From Cinnamomum chago (taxonomy: Eukaryota; Streptophyta; Magnoliopsida; Laurales; Lauraceae): 64,000 nt of DNA. The translations under genes and the position numbers were made by a program. This document shows positions 10,174-20,500 of this stretch, piece after piece; the stretch's first letter is position 1; each line of letters starts with the position of its first letter. The notes under the pieces were generated by a model. The model was not told the origin of the DNA. It saw only the letters and a list, made by a program, of their open reading frames with translations, and did not search any database. Where the stretch lies: NCBI GenBank assembly GCA_038049695.1, contig CP142458.1:43059501-43123500 (forward strand), read 5' to 3'.

Positions 10174-13100
10174 TTGATGCGGGAGAATCAACGAGCATCA
10201 ATTTGCCAACCAAGAATTGATGGCGAGGTCGGGGAAGACCTTTAGTAAGAATATCAGCAATCTGAAGCTCAGTGGAGACATGCGGAAGGCTGATGACATC
10301 ACGTTTAAACTCATCTCGTATGAAGTGACAATCAACCTCGATGTGTTTAGTACGTTCATGAAAAATCGGATTTTCAGTAATCCGAATTGCACTTGTATTA
10401 TCTGCATAGAGGGGGGTAGCTCCTGCTGCAGGAAATCCAATGTCAGAGAGCAGACCACGGAGCCAAAGTATTTCGAAGCAGGCAGCAGACATAGCTCGGT
10501 ACTCAGCCTCGGTAGAGGATTTGGAAACTTTGTCATGTTTCTTGCATTTCCAGGAAATCAGACTATCTCCCAAGAACATGCACCATCCTGTGGTTGATCT
10601 GCGAGTATCCAGACAACCAGCCCAATCAGCATCTGAATAAGCTCTGAAAGAAAGAGGATTTGCTGATGGAAAAAACAACCCGCGAGATGGTGTGCGAATA
10701 AGGTACCGAATGATGCGACGAACAGCAGCCAGATGAAGATGACGAGGAGTAGTCATGAACTGACTCATGAGATTGACCGCAAATGAGATATCAGGACGCG
10801 TGATCGTGAGGTAGATCAAGCTACCCACTAACTGGCGATATGCGGTAGGATCCGGAAGAAGATCACCCTCCTCTTTACTGAGTTTAACATTCAGTTCTAT
10901 CGGCGTATCGACTGGAGCTGAAGAAGTAAGCCCAGCCAATTCAATAAGATCAACCGTATATTTGTGCTGATTGAGAACTATACCTTTAGGCGATTGATGA
11001 ACTTCAAGACCAAGGAAATAGTGTAAGGGGCCTAGATCCTTCATTTGAAATGTCTGATGAAGAGAAGCTTGGAGTGCCTGTATCATTTGTGCATTAGGAC
11101 CAGTAATGACTATGTCATCAACGTAGACCAGAAGGACAGTAATCCCGGACGGAGCATGATGTAAGAACATGGAAGGATCATACTGGCTCGGATGAAAATC
11201 CAAGTGCAGAAGGGCAGCCTGAAATTTCTCAAACCATGCACGAGGAGCTTGCTTCAGACCATAGAGGGAGCGACGGAGCTTAGCAACCAGACCCTTCCCA
11301 GATGAGGACCCCGGAGGCAGACGCATATAAACGTCTTCTTTGAGATCACCATGAAGAAATGCATTTTTTACATCCATTTGATAGAGAGGCCAAGATTGAG
11401 ATGCAGCAACAGTAAGAATGATGCGAACGGTGGTCATCTTGGCAACGGGAGCAGAGGTTGCATCATAATCAATGCCATATTCCTGCCTATTTCCGAGAGC
11501 AACAAGGCGTGCCTTGTAGCGATCTAGAGTGCCATCTGATTTTAACTTTAGAGAAAAAATCCACTTGCAGCCAATTGGTTTGATACCCACAGGAGAGGAG
11601 ACAACATCCCACGTATGATTTTTCTCCAAAGCATCCAATTCATCTTGCATAGCCTGGTTCCAACATTTGTCCTGCACAGCCTGAGAATAGGATTGGGGAA
11701 TGGAAGAAGAGGACAAAGTGGCCATTAAGGAAGTGTGGGAGAACCCATAGCGGTCGGGAGGTACCGAAATGCGAGAGGAGCGGCGCAAGGAATGATGGCT
11801 AGATGTATCAGATGCCGAAGGTGGACCGGATGCGGGAAGAAGATCAGGAGGGGGATCCCTGGGAGGCGCGTCGTTGTTCCGTCTGCGATACACAAAGTGA
11901 GGATTAAAGCGAACAACTGAAGTGTTGTCCGAAAAACCAGGTAAAGACACCAAGGATGAGGAGTCAGGAGGTTCAATGTGTTTTTGAAAAAAATACTGAT
12001 GTTCAAAAAAAACATTCCTGGAGGTCCGCAAGCGACAAATGTGAGGATCGTAGCAGAGGAACCCTTTCTGGAAGGGCGCATAGCCTAAAAACACACATTG
12101 AGCAGATTGTGCGGTCAATTTGGTTCTCTCAGAAGGAGGTAAGTGCACAAAACAAACAGATCCGAAAACATGAAGATCATCATAAGATGGAGATGTCTGG
12201 TATAATCGGTAATATGGGCTCTGATTTTGAAGAGAGGTAGAAGGCAGACGATTGATAAGATGAGCTGCTGTGGCTAGTGCCTCAACCCAAAAACGGGTAG
12301 GAACTGATGATTCAAGAAGAAGAGAACGAGTGACATCAAGCAAATGTCTATTTTTTCTTTCAGCAACTCCATTCTGCTGTGGAGTATAAGGACAAGTTCT
12401 CTGAGAAATAATTCCTTTGGTTTGTAAAAATTTTTGAAAATCAGAGGACACATATTCCCCACCCGAATCAGATCGCAAGATTTTGATGCAGGTGGAAAAT
12501 TGATTCTCAACATAAGCTAAAAAAAGTTTAAAAACTGTGAAAACTTCAGATTTTGAATGCAGAAAGTAAACCCATGTGAACCGACTAAAATCATCAATAA
12601 AGGTCACAAAATATTTGTAGTGAGCATGAGAAAGAGCTGGACCAATGCCCCATACATCGCTATGAACCAAATCAAAACACCGAGTGCTGTGTGAAGTGGA
12701 AATAGGAAAAGGAAGAATTTTGCTCTTTCCCAGTTTACAAGTAGCACAATCAAACGGTACACAGGAAGATAAACCAACAGATTTATTTAATAAACCAGAA
12801 TTTAACATAAGGGACAAAGCCTTGGAATTAGGGTGTCCGAGTTTTTTATGCCACAGTTGGCAATTATCTCTAATAGAAAGACAAAACACATTATTGGCAA
12901 CTTTAGTCCTAGAAAGATTAGAAAAATCCAGTGGAAACAAGCGTCCACACTTAGGTCCCCTCGCGATCTCCTTCCCGGACATCTGGTCCTGCACAACACA
13001 ACCAGAAGAAGAAAAAGAGATGTTACAATTATTTTCAACAAGTTGTCCGACTGACAATAGGTTTGAAGTTAAATTTGGACAAAGGAAAACATTTTTCAAT

Positions 13101-13450
13101 GGGATTGGACCAGGGAAGTCTCCGATGGCAGTAATGGGAACAGTGCCTCCATTAGCAGTTTGGATTTGAAGATTACCATTGTAGTTTGTCACATTGGAGA
13201 GAGGGTTACTGGAATAAGTCATGTGATTGGATGCCCCGGAATCAAGAAACCAAGTAGAAGATGAAGGCGAGGTACCTGAGAGACCGAAAGCAGAAAGGGC
13301 ATTGACAATCATTTGCTGTACCAATTCAGGAGTTAGAGAAGATGAGGACTCAGACTGTGAGGATGCAGATGTAGAAGCAGGCATATCCGAAGAAGCAACA
13401 TAAGCATGTGGAGTATGAGACTGTGGAGGCTGATACTGCGAAGCCTGATA
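10169..13450 (-). CDS. pol of copia element A (PR-IN-RT-RNase H)
   Basis: Open frame from just after the amber codon; the first Met is at 13384 and gives 1071 residues. Numbering from that Met: protease DSG at 48-50; integrase zinc finger H179, H184, C213, C216; integrase catalytic D243, D306, E342 (DD35E spacing); RT about 600-800 with YVDD at 754-757; RNase H D918, E959, D995. It cleaves the polyprotein, copies RNA to DNA and inserts it. The stop TGA (10171-10169) overlaps the purine tract, six bases from the LTR. Full length and without shifts. One oddity is DYDATSAPVAKM where copia usually has an aromatic before APVAKM. Confidence 0.93.
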   Translation of the reverse strand, partial: YQASQYQPPQSHTPHAYVASSDMPASTSASSQSESSSSLTPELVQQMIVNALSAFGLSGTSPSSSTWFLDSGASNHMTYSSNPLSNVTNYNGNLQIQTANGGTVPITAIGDFPGPIPLKNVFLCPNLTSNLLSVGQLVENNCNISFSSSGCVVQDQMSGKEIARGPKCGRLFPLDFSNLSRTKVANNVFCLSIRDNCQLWHKKLGHPNSKALSLMLNSGLLNKSVGLSSCVPFDCATCKLGKSKILPFPISTSHSTRCFDLVHSDVWGIGPALSHAHYKYFVTFIDDFSRFTWVYFLHSKSEVFTVFKLFLAYVENQFSTCIKILRSDSGGEYVSSDFQKFLQTKGIISQRTCPYTPQQNGVAERKNRHLLDVTRSLLLESSVPTRFWVEALATAAHLINRLPSTSLQNQSPYYRLYQTSPSYDDLHVFGSVCFVHLPPSERTKLTAQSAQCVFLGYAPFQKGFLCYDPHICRLRTSRNVFFEHQYFFQKHIEPPDSSSLVSLPGFSDNTSVVRFNPHFVYRRRNNDAPPRDPPPDLLPASGPPSASDTSSHHSLRRSSRISVPPDRYGFSHTSLMATLSSSSIPQSYSQAVQDKCWNQAMQDELDALEKNHTWDVVSSPVGIKPIGCKWIFSLKLKSDGTLDRYKARLVALGNRQEYGIDYDATSAPVAKMTTVRIILTVAASQSWPLYQMDVKNAFLHGDLKEDVYMRLPPGSSSGKGLVAKLRRSLYGLKQAPRAWFEKFQAALLHLDFHPSQYDPSMFLHHAPSGITVLLVYVDDIVITGPNAQMIQALQASLHQTFQMKDLGPLHYFLGLEVHQSPKGIVLNQHKYTVDLIELAGLTSSAPVDTPIELNVKLSKEEGDLLPDPTAYRQLVGSLIYLTITRPDISFAVNLMSQFMTTPRHLHLAAVRRIIRYLIRTPSRGLFFPSANPLSFRAYSDADWAGCLDTRRSTTGWCMFLGDSLISWKCKKHDKVSKSSTEAEYRAMSAACFEILWLRGLLSDIGFPAAGATPLYADNTSAIRITENPIFHERTKHIEVDCHFIRDEFKRDVISLPHVSTELQIADILTKGLPRPRHQFLVGKLMLVDSPASI

Positions 13451-13453
13451 CTA
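13451..13453 (-). promoter_or_regulatory. in-frame amber codon between gag and pol
   Basis: A single TAG between HPAP and YQASQYQ is the only break in a 1384-codon gag-pol frame (14320 to 10169). It lies in a Gln/Tyr/Pro repeat and could derive from CAG. Element B has TAG at the matching place (8022-8020, after YPSP and before YQSPQ). Possible roles are readthrough control of the Gag to Pol ratio, or an inherited null mutation. Confidence 0.6.
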
Positions 13454-14320
13454 TGGAGCCGGATGCTGGAAAAACTGATGCTGAGAAGTCTGCTGCTGGG
13501 AAGTCTGACGTTGTGGGCGACGGCGACATTCAGAGATGATATGTCCCGACTTTTTACAGTAACTACAGATTTTCTGTTTGCAATGAGATGCAAGATGTCC
13601 AAATTTTTTACAGCTGTAGCATTGTGTTTTGCTCAAGTCCCGAGGCGGAGGCTGAGAACCCTTAGTGGCTGAAAACGCGACGGAATAGGTCTCAGCCTTT
13701 TGTTGAGCTATATGGGCTGAGGTGGAAATGCGTTGTTCCTCGCGTAAGAGTTCATTCAGGCAGACATTCAAGGAAGGTAAAGGCGTCCGATTCATCAGTG
13801 CTGATCGGACACTTTCATACTCAGTGCGTAATTTCATCAAAAATTGATCCCGCTGACTAGATGCCTGAAGATCGCGAATTACGATCAGAACGTCGGGAGC
13901 CACATCTGCATACTTAATACTATCGTATTCCGACCATAGGGTTCGGAATCCTGAATAGTAGTCTTGGATTGACAAGGTCCCTTGTGCATATTCAGCAATT
14001 GCACACTCCAGGTGAAATTGTCGTGCTGAGTTATCTTGATGGTATACTTGCTTCAGATATCCCCACATATCTTTAGAGGTGGGGTAAGGTTTGAGGTTCA
14101 TTATCAGATGGTGTTCAACGGAACCCAATATCCAAGTTTTTATTTTTGCATCTTTAGTAAGCCATGCGGATATCTTCTTCTCATCATCCGTGGGTTTAGG
14201 GTCAGATCCAGAAATATACCCCCACAATTCCTTAGCCTCAAGATAAGTCTGGAATTGAAATGACCAGGCGGGGTAATTTTTTCCCGTGAACCGGATCAAA
14301 GTAACTTCAGATTTTTCCAT
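13451..14320 (-). CDS. gag of copia element A
   Basis: Gag polyprotein of 289 residues if started at the ATG of MEKSEVTL (14320). The frame is open further upstream to 14419, but homology with element B begins at this Met. It has a copia-type capsid (WSFQFQTYLEAKELWG, CAIAEYAQGTLSIQDYY) and two CCHC zinc knuckles in series, CYSCKKFGHLASHC and CSYCKKSGHIISEC, which bind and package element RNA. A Gln-rich tail follows, ending at TAG 13453-13451. It forms the cytoplasmic particle in which reverse transcription occurs. Pol continues in the same frame after the TAG. Confidence 0.9.
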   Translation of the reverse strand: MEKSEVTLIRFTGKNYPAWSFQFQTYLEAKELWGYISGSDPKPTDDEKKISAWLTKDAKIKTWILGSVEHHLIMNLKPYPTSKDMWGYLKQVYHQDNSARQFHLECAIAEYAQGTLSIQDYYSGFRTLWSEYDSIKYADVAPDVLIVIRDLQASSQRDQFLMKLRTEYESVRSALMNRTPLPSLNVCLNELLREEQRISTSAHIAQQKAETYSVAFSATKGSQPPPRDLSKTQCYSCKKFGHLASHCKQKICSYCKKSGHIISECRRRPQRQTSQQQTSQHQFFQHPAP

Positions 14321-14990
14321 CTTTAGTCTTGATTTGGCCAAAAAAATGAGTGAAACAGTAGAGAACCAGCAAGGAAAGCTAGCAACAGTGAAGGGATGAA
14401 GTCTAAATGTTGATAACAAATTATACTGTGTGTAGAAACCAAGATCCGATCAATCAGATAAGAGAAAGAATCAACAGAATCAACACAGAACCAGAAATAG
14501 CCAAAAAAAAATCACAAAATCACCCCAGGCGACCCTGATTTTGGCTGCTGAACCTCTACGTGGGCCCCACTGATAGATCTGGACAAAGATCAGATTGTTG
14601 ATCTGAGGAAGCCCAGTAATTTGCCTTCTACTGAAAAAAGAATAATTGAATTCCACCGCAGATCCAAGATTCTGGACGGTCCAGATGAAAACAGTCTTAA
14701 AAATCTGGATAATGACGAAAGTGAGTAAATCACCAACCTGGGAGTGCTGAAAAATTGTGAAAAAAATCTCCAATATTCCTAGAAAATCCAGACGACCATG
14801 TCTGGATATATCTCTGATGGTGGTTTGATGATCAGAGGTGGGCCACCATGAAGATGAGATGTCGCAGAGTCTGAACTCGTTGAAACAGATTCCTGATCTG
14901 TCGAACTTCACAAGGGAGATTGAAATCTCTCTATCTTGAATGTCTTGATGCTATATAAGATCAAGAACATGATTTTCTTGAAACCTGGGT

Positions 14991-15002
14991 GCTCTGATAC
15001 CA
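14991..15002 (-). other. primer binding site of element A
   Basis: Minus strand TGGTATCAGAGC, matching the 3' end of initiator tRNA-Met, directly next to the LTR end at 15003. First-strand DNA synthesis would start here. Confidence 0.92.
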
Positions 15003-15312
15003 TGTCATTCTCTCAATTACAAAAGTAAGAATGAACGAGAGTCTTTGAAACAATATTGTATTAATTTCTGTGTGTCTCCTTTGGAGATCAAGCTTCAATA
15101 TATAGAGTATTACATGCCTCAATCAAGGCTGCTAAGTTAGGAAACTAGCTAATCAAATCAATTGCTATTCTAACTTTAGGAAACTAACTAATTGAAAGAG
15201 AAAATCTAGTTGAGAGAATAAGTACAGCTGTTACAAGTTGACCCAATCAATATCCACGTGAGATGTGATATTCTGGACAGGATATGTTCATGGGCCTTGG
15301 GCCATCTTAACA
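15003..15312 (-). repeat. 5' LTR of copia element A
   Basis: Identical copy of 9853-10162. Being the upstream LTR for the minus strand, it should act as the promoter. It has the same CACGTG box (15260-15255) and TATA-like run (about 15110-15098), followed by the primer site. Confidence 0.93.
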
Positions 15313-15347
<35 letters not shown>

Positions 15348-15359
15348 CACACACACACC
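15313..15359. repeat. compound microsatellite (AT)n(AG)n(AC)n
   Basis: Tandem AT, then AG, then AC dinucleotides. Together with the TA run at 9840-9852 it formed one repeat before element A inserted into it. Confidence 0.9.
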
Positions 15360-15361
15360 AC

Positions 15362-16190
15362 TTACTTGTCTTTTAGCAACTGCCTTTGTGAAGACTCTGG
15401 AAGCCAATTATTGGTGCTTGCATACGCAAACTTTATCTCTTTCTTTGCAACTTTCTCCCTTATAAATTCATAGTCAACCTTGATATGCTTTTTTTCTTTT
15501 AATGGTAACCTTGACGTGCTTTCCTCACTCATGATCTCAGGATTCTTTGTAATGTATAATGTTGAAGTAATGTCCCAGTGTAAAACCATCAGATCTTCGT
15601 ACTTAAAGCCCAACTCTTGTAATAAAGTCTTCAGTCACAAAACAACTGGTTGTTTCTTGCCCTTCCACGGGATCGGAAATTCTCACCACCGAGCATACAA
15701 TGTCCAGTTGTGGACTTCCTATCCGTCTTGGACCATTCCCAGTCAGTATTTTTGTACGCTTATACATTCAAGATGTATTGCAGCCATATGTTCAATACAC
15801 AGAGCATGCATATTGAATTACCACACATATGAGATATCTGGTTGTGTGATAGTAAAATAAATTAACCTCCCCCCTTAACTCTAATATGCTCTTTGATCAT
15901 AAAGTAGCTCACCACTTTAAGAACGTAAGCTGTGATTTTGTTAAATAGGAGTATATACTAGTTTGTCACTTAGCTTTCCTGTCAAGTGAATCTAAAGAAT
16001 ACTTGTGTTTCAAGATAACAATCCATTTCTTGGATAAAACAACTTTGATCCCAAGAAAGTATTTGAACTCCCAAATCCCGATATCCTTGATTTCAAATTT
16101 TTTTCCTAGATAAGCCTTTAGCCCCTTGATTTCTTTTTCATAATTCCCAGTGACTGCAATAGTGTCCACTTATGCATCAAGCATTGCAAT
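15362..16190 (-). pseudogene. old copia RT/RNase H relic (M)
   Basis: Two conserved blocks on the minus strand. At 16169-15966 is an RT piece (GLKAYLGKKFEIKDIG, KYFLGIKV) and at 15613-15362 an RNase H piece (HIKVDYEFIREKVAKKEIKF). Both are degraded, and the sequence between them is unreadable. No LTRs were found. This is an older family than A-E. Confidence 0.75.
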
Positions 16191-16723
16191 TTTGTCTCGA
16201 CTTCTTTTTACAAAAATAGTATGATCTAATGAAGCTCAAGATGACAAATTTCCTCACAAAAACAGCAACAAAAGGAAACAGGCATCTGATGTTTATTCCA
16301 AGCTGGGCATAATGGATATTTTGCATCAGCTTTAGGTGGGACTGTTTAGAAACGGTTAAGGATACATTTATAAATGTTAGAAACTTCTGGGCTAATTTGT
16401 TATGATGAGGATAAGTTTATCTTAAATTTGGATTAGACTAAATATCAGGTTAGAGTTATGATGTGATTTGGTCTTTATTATGATGTGATTAGGTTTCCTA
16501 GTTTAAGATTAATATCTTGATTGTACTCTATAAATAGCCAATTGTGCCTCAGTGAAATCTCATAGACAATTTGTCAAGATGTAGTCCCTAAATTTCTACT
16601 GTGTAGCTTTCCCTATGGAAACTAGCTACATTCTTCTCCTTTTCCAAAAGCAAACTGCCCTCTAAAACAACAATCAAATCTAAAACAAATGGGACTTTCT
16701 ATTCTAACAAGGCTCCAAGTCAT
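16191..16723. other. non-coding stretch left of PIGN exons
   Basis: AT-rich sequence without a recognisable gene, exon or element. It probably belongs to an intron or the former intergenic space left of the first visible PIGN exon. Confidence 0.4.
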
Positions 16724-17115
16724 GAGAAATGTTCTCCTGAGAGCACAATATATGCAGTCCAGCTGCATGGTGCCCAATTGGGCCCACCTTTGACCTGTGC
16801 AGGCAGTTTTACATTATCATCCCCCCATGGTCTACCACCAGGCCCAATTTCACTCTCATCAAACCTTTATCCACCATTGGATTGAATCTCAATCTATGGT
16901 TAAAAGACCACTAAACTCTATGGTTATTAAATCAAGGGCTAGGATGATCTGACTGGGCCCCTTTTTTTTTTTTTTTTTTTTTTTGTTGACCTTTGTTCAT
17001 TAGGACGTCTTTCAGTGTACCTCATCCTCACTAATAAGTAGGGATCTAAGTGGGCCCACGAGCTGGACTGAATATGAGAATTATGCAGTCTGCTCATAGG
17101 AGAACATTCTCTCCT
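16724..17115. mobile_element. MITE-like inverted-repeat element
   Basis: Imperfect terminal inverted repeats of about 24 bp: the left end GAGAAATGTTCTCCTGAGAGC matches the reverse complement of the right end near 17085-17115. Both sides carry AAGTCAT (16717-16723 and 17116-17122), a 7-bp apparent target duplication. No coding. It contains a T run of about 22 (16963-16984). The superfamily is not certain. Confidence 0.6.
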
Positions 17116-17515
17116 AAGTCATTTCTTTCTAAATATTTAAATTCTACTTAAATCAAGTGGTCCTCGCACGTTAAATCTGTCATGTGCTAGGCTTGGACCC
17201 CACTTGTACCATACATGTAACTTAGACTAATGAGGGTTGTGGGTTTCTCTCCTTGCAAAAAATTTGAGCGCAGATCAGTCATGTCACTACTTGATCTGAA
17301 GCCCAATGCGCACATCTGCAGGCCAGGTCTAGGTAGGCCTTGGCTATATGGTCCTGGCCTGCATCAAATATATTGCCTTCTTGTAGTCAACTATATCATT
17401 TGAAGATGATACCTTTTCCACCTTTTATTATTTGGTTTTGCATAATTAAAAACACAAAGTCTCATGCCCAAAATATTAAATATTATATCACTCCATTCAC
17501 TTGTGCTTTTGACAG

Positions 17516-20500
17516 GTCTTTCGATGGTTCTACCGTTGTTTTCACAAACTGCTCCCTTGGCTCGTCTCTCTTCTATCTTTCTTGGTTTTGCTCCACCTTT
17601 CCTACTTCTATCTATTGGGTAAACATTTGCTGTTTTCATGAGACTGCAGAAACAATCACCATGAATTTTTTTTATGATACAGGTTTGATCCTTTTTAGTT
17701 GTCCGAGTTGTTTTGCAGATATGAGGCGCTCTTCTATGGTGTACTTGCTCTCGTTCTTATGTCATGGATATTGATAGAATGTGCAATCCTCCAGGTTTCC
17801 AGTGTGAAGGACTCCCCTGCATACGTAAAAAATGTTGAGGATGACATTGGCATTGGCCATTATGAAAGATCTTTACAATTGTCGGATGTTAGAGTTCCAT
17901 TGATCTTTGTATGACAAATCTCAACTTTTTTCAGGATTTGCTATGCTTGAGATGACTTTCGCGAGCGTAATCATTAGATCTAACTTTTGGTTTAACATAT
18001 ATTTAGAATGGTTTCTAAGAGCTGTCCAGAGTCCCGGACCAATAATTTCAAAGTTACACTCAAGCCTGTGCGGGTACCACCTTGATCTATACCAATCACA
18101 GATATTTGGAATGAGAAGATCTTGATGTGGATTAGGATTCAAGGACAGACCAAATACTACTGTGTTCAGATTATGATGACCTGTTTTTTTGAGGACCTCA
18201 ATTATAACAAAACCATAAACGAAAAGGGCTGAAATGACCTCGTCATACCCATTACATCATAAATATAAAACTAGTATATTTTAACACTAATTTCTAAAAA
18301 CCATTGGATAGGAATCATTCTTAAAAATTGCTAACTGCCGCCCGACTAGGTGGTGCGTTATCTTCCTTACCACATTTCATAAAAGTAGGGTAAGGAGTTT
18401 TGTGATGCTCCCTTCTGTTGATTAGTCATTAACTTCAGAAATAGTTCATTTAACAATTAAAAAAGGCCTGTAATGAAATAGAAAAACTATCAGCAGAAGG
18501 GTTATGCACGAGAACTTGTTGATGAATACGAAATGGTGTAAATTGGACAACGAATTGGACATTGAAAGTAAAAACAACAGACAGTTAAAATTAATGACAC
18601 TTGAAGAGAATGAAAAAAGAAAAGAATATGCCATTGTTGTGGCTCGAGTTGTTTCTAGAAACTGATCCTAATTGTGTTTTTGTAGATGGTCTTGTTTAAT
18701 GTTGCCTTTTTTGGAACGGGTAACTTTGCCAGTATTGCAAGTTTTGAGATCTCATCTGTATATCGGTTCATCACAATCTTCAGTGTAAGTTAGGATCTTG
18801 TCTCGACATTTTTATGTAGTGTTTTAGAGGAGCTTGTCACTGGATTTCTGATACTTTGCTGATATGGTTTCCTGTTGATTGCAGCCGTTTTTTATGGCAG
18901 CTTTACTAATTTTCAAATTGTTTATCCCGTTCATTCTTGTCATGTAAGCTGAATTTATATTTTTCCATTTTATTTGTTTTGGTTTACAAGCACTGACCTT
19001 TCGTGTCCATGATATACTATCGAAATCATGTTCACACCTTTCCTTGTGACAACAAGCATGGTTATTTGAATTTTTTAACTTCTAATATAAGCAATTTATG
19101 AATCATCATATTTATATTTTCTCTAACTACTTGAGACTTAAATGCAGATGTGCATTTAGTACGATAACAAAGCTGATTCAAGTTCCTCGATTGAGTTGCT
19201 ATTTCTTGGTCATTTTATTTTCAGATGTAATGACCATCCACTTCTTTTTCTTGGTATGTATACTCTTAAGATGGCATCATTTACTTTTCTATTGTACGTC
19301 CAATAATGTTTCTTTATGGTTTTTTTTTCAATTGAATGACTAAATAGATCATCACTATCATCAGAGTCGTGTCCCAACTATGTTGTGGTCAGCTTCTATT
19401 TCTCCATTCCGGTTTATCCTAGGCTATTCCTAGGAAAATCCAACCTTATGACTTCCATCCGTCTCCTTTTTTGCCTATCCCTTGTCTTTGGCAAGCCATC
19501 AACTTGCATAGAAAAACTTTTCCTCACCTGCACCATTGCTAGCCTATGTTGGACATGTCCAAACTGTCTCAAATGAGTCTCTTAATTTATCACCTATTGA
19601 TGCTACCCCTAAATGTTCCTAAATGTGCTACTTTTTAATTCTATCTTTCTTAGTTTTACCACACATCCATCTCAACATTCTCATCCCTTCGACACTTATT
19701 TTGTGCATGTGTTGCTTCTCCACAGCCCATTCCACATACATCCCACATAGGCATACAAAACCCAAATCATGCAAATAATAGAAAGGTGCATTGGGGCCCA
19801 TGTGAGGCCTACTCCACGAGCACCAACCCCATCGAATTTTGACTAACCAGATCCACTATAGGACAACGACCCAAGAAGAAGGATAACAATCACAAAAACC
19901 ATATATAATACATTTGGAAGCTATAAAAGCAATGAGAAGTAAATATTTAGCAAAACTTAAAAAGTTGCTTCTTTTATACAAAAGGGCCACCAAAAAAAAG
20001 TTCTATATTATTAAATGGGGAACCTCTTTTTTTATTGTTAACAATGAATACTTTTGTCCTTGGTGGCATTCGAGCAAGCGAGAGAAAATATTCTCTTGTC
20101 CTTGCTGGCATTAAAGCAAGAGAAAGAAAAAAGGTGCTTCTGTCTTTTTTCTTGTGGTTGTTAAAGAAAGAGGGAGGGTTAGATTCAAAAGTGTTGTTGG
20201 GTTCTGTTAGATTTCAAGAAAGCAGAGAGGGAGCCTTGCTTCTCTCTCTCTCTCTTGTTGCAGCAGTAACCCCCGCGCCTCATCTACACTGCCGCTTTGC
20301 CAGAGTGATGAGTGTACCGTGCTGCCTCCACATGGCGACTCCAGCACTACAAATATATATATATAGAGAGAGAGAGAGGCACTTCTATTATTTTTCTACT
20401 GCTTTATTATAAAGGTATTTTAGACAGTTCATTTAACGTCTTCAATCTCACCGTGACCTTATCTTAAATTCGCAAGACTTCTGTCGCTTCATCCCCTCAG

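Larger units (their letters stand above)
9853..15312 (-). mobile_element. Complete, young Ty1/copia element A
   Basis: Full-length minus-strand copia of 5460 bp. Two LTRs of 310 bp (9853-10162 and 15003-15312) look identical base for base. The target duplication is ATATA (9848-9852 and 15313-15317), inside a TA microsatellite. The primer site is at 14991-15002 and the purine tract at 10163-10173. Gag and pol are in one frame, separated by a single TAG. All catalytic residues of protease, integrase, RT and RNase H are present. Identical LTRs mean a recent insertion, and it is the only element here with the look of possible activity. Confidence 0.95.
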
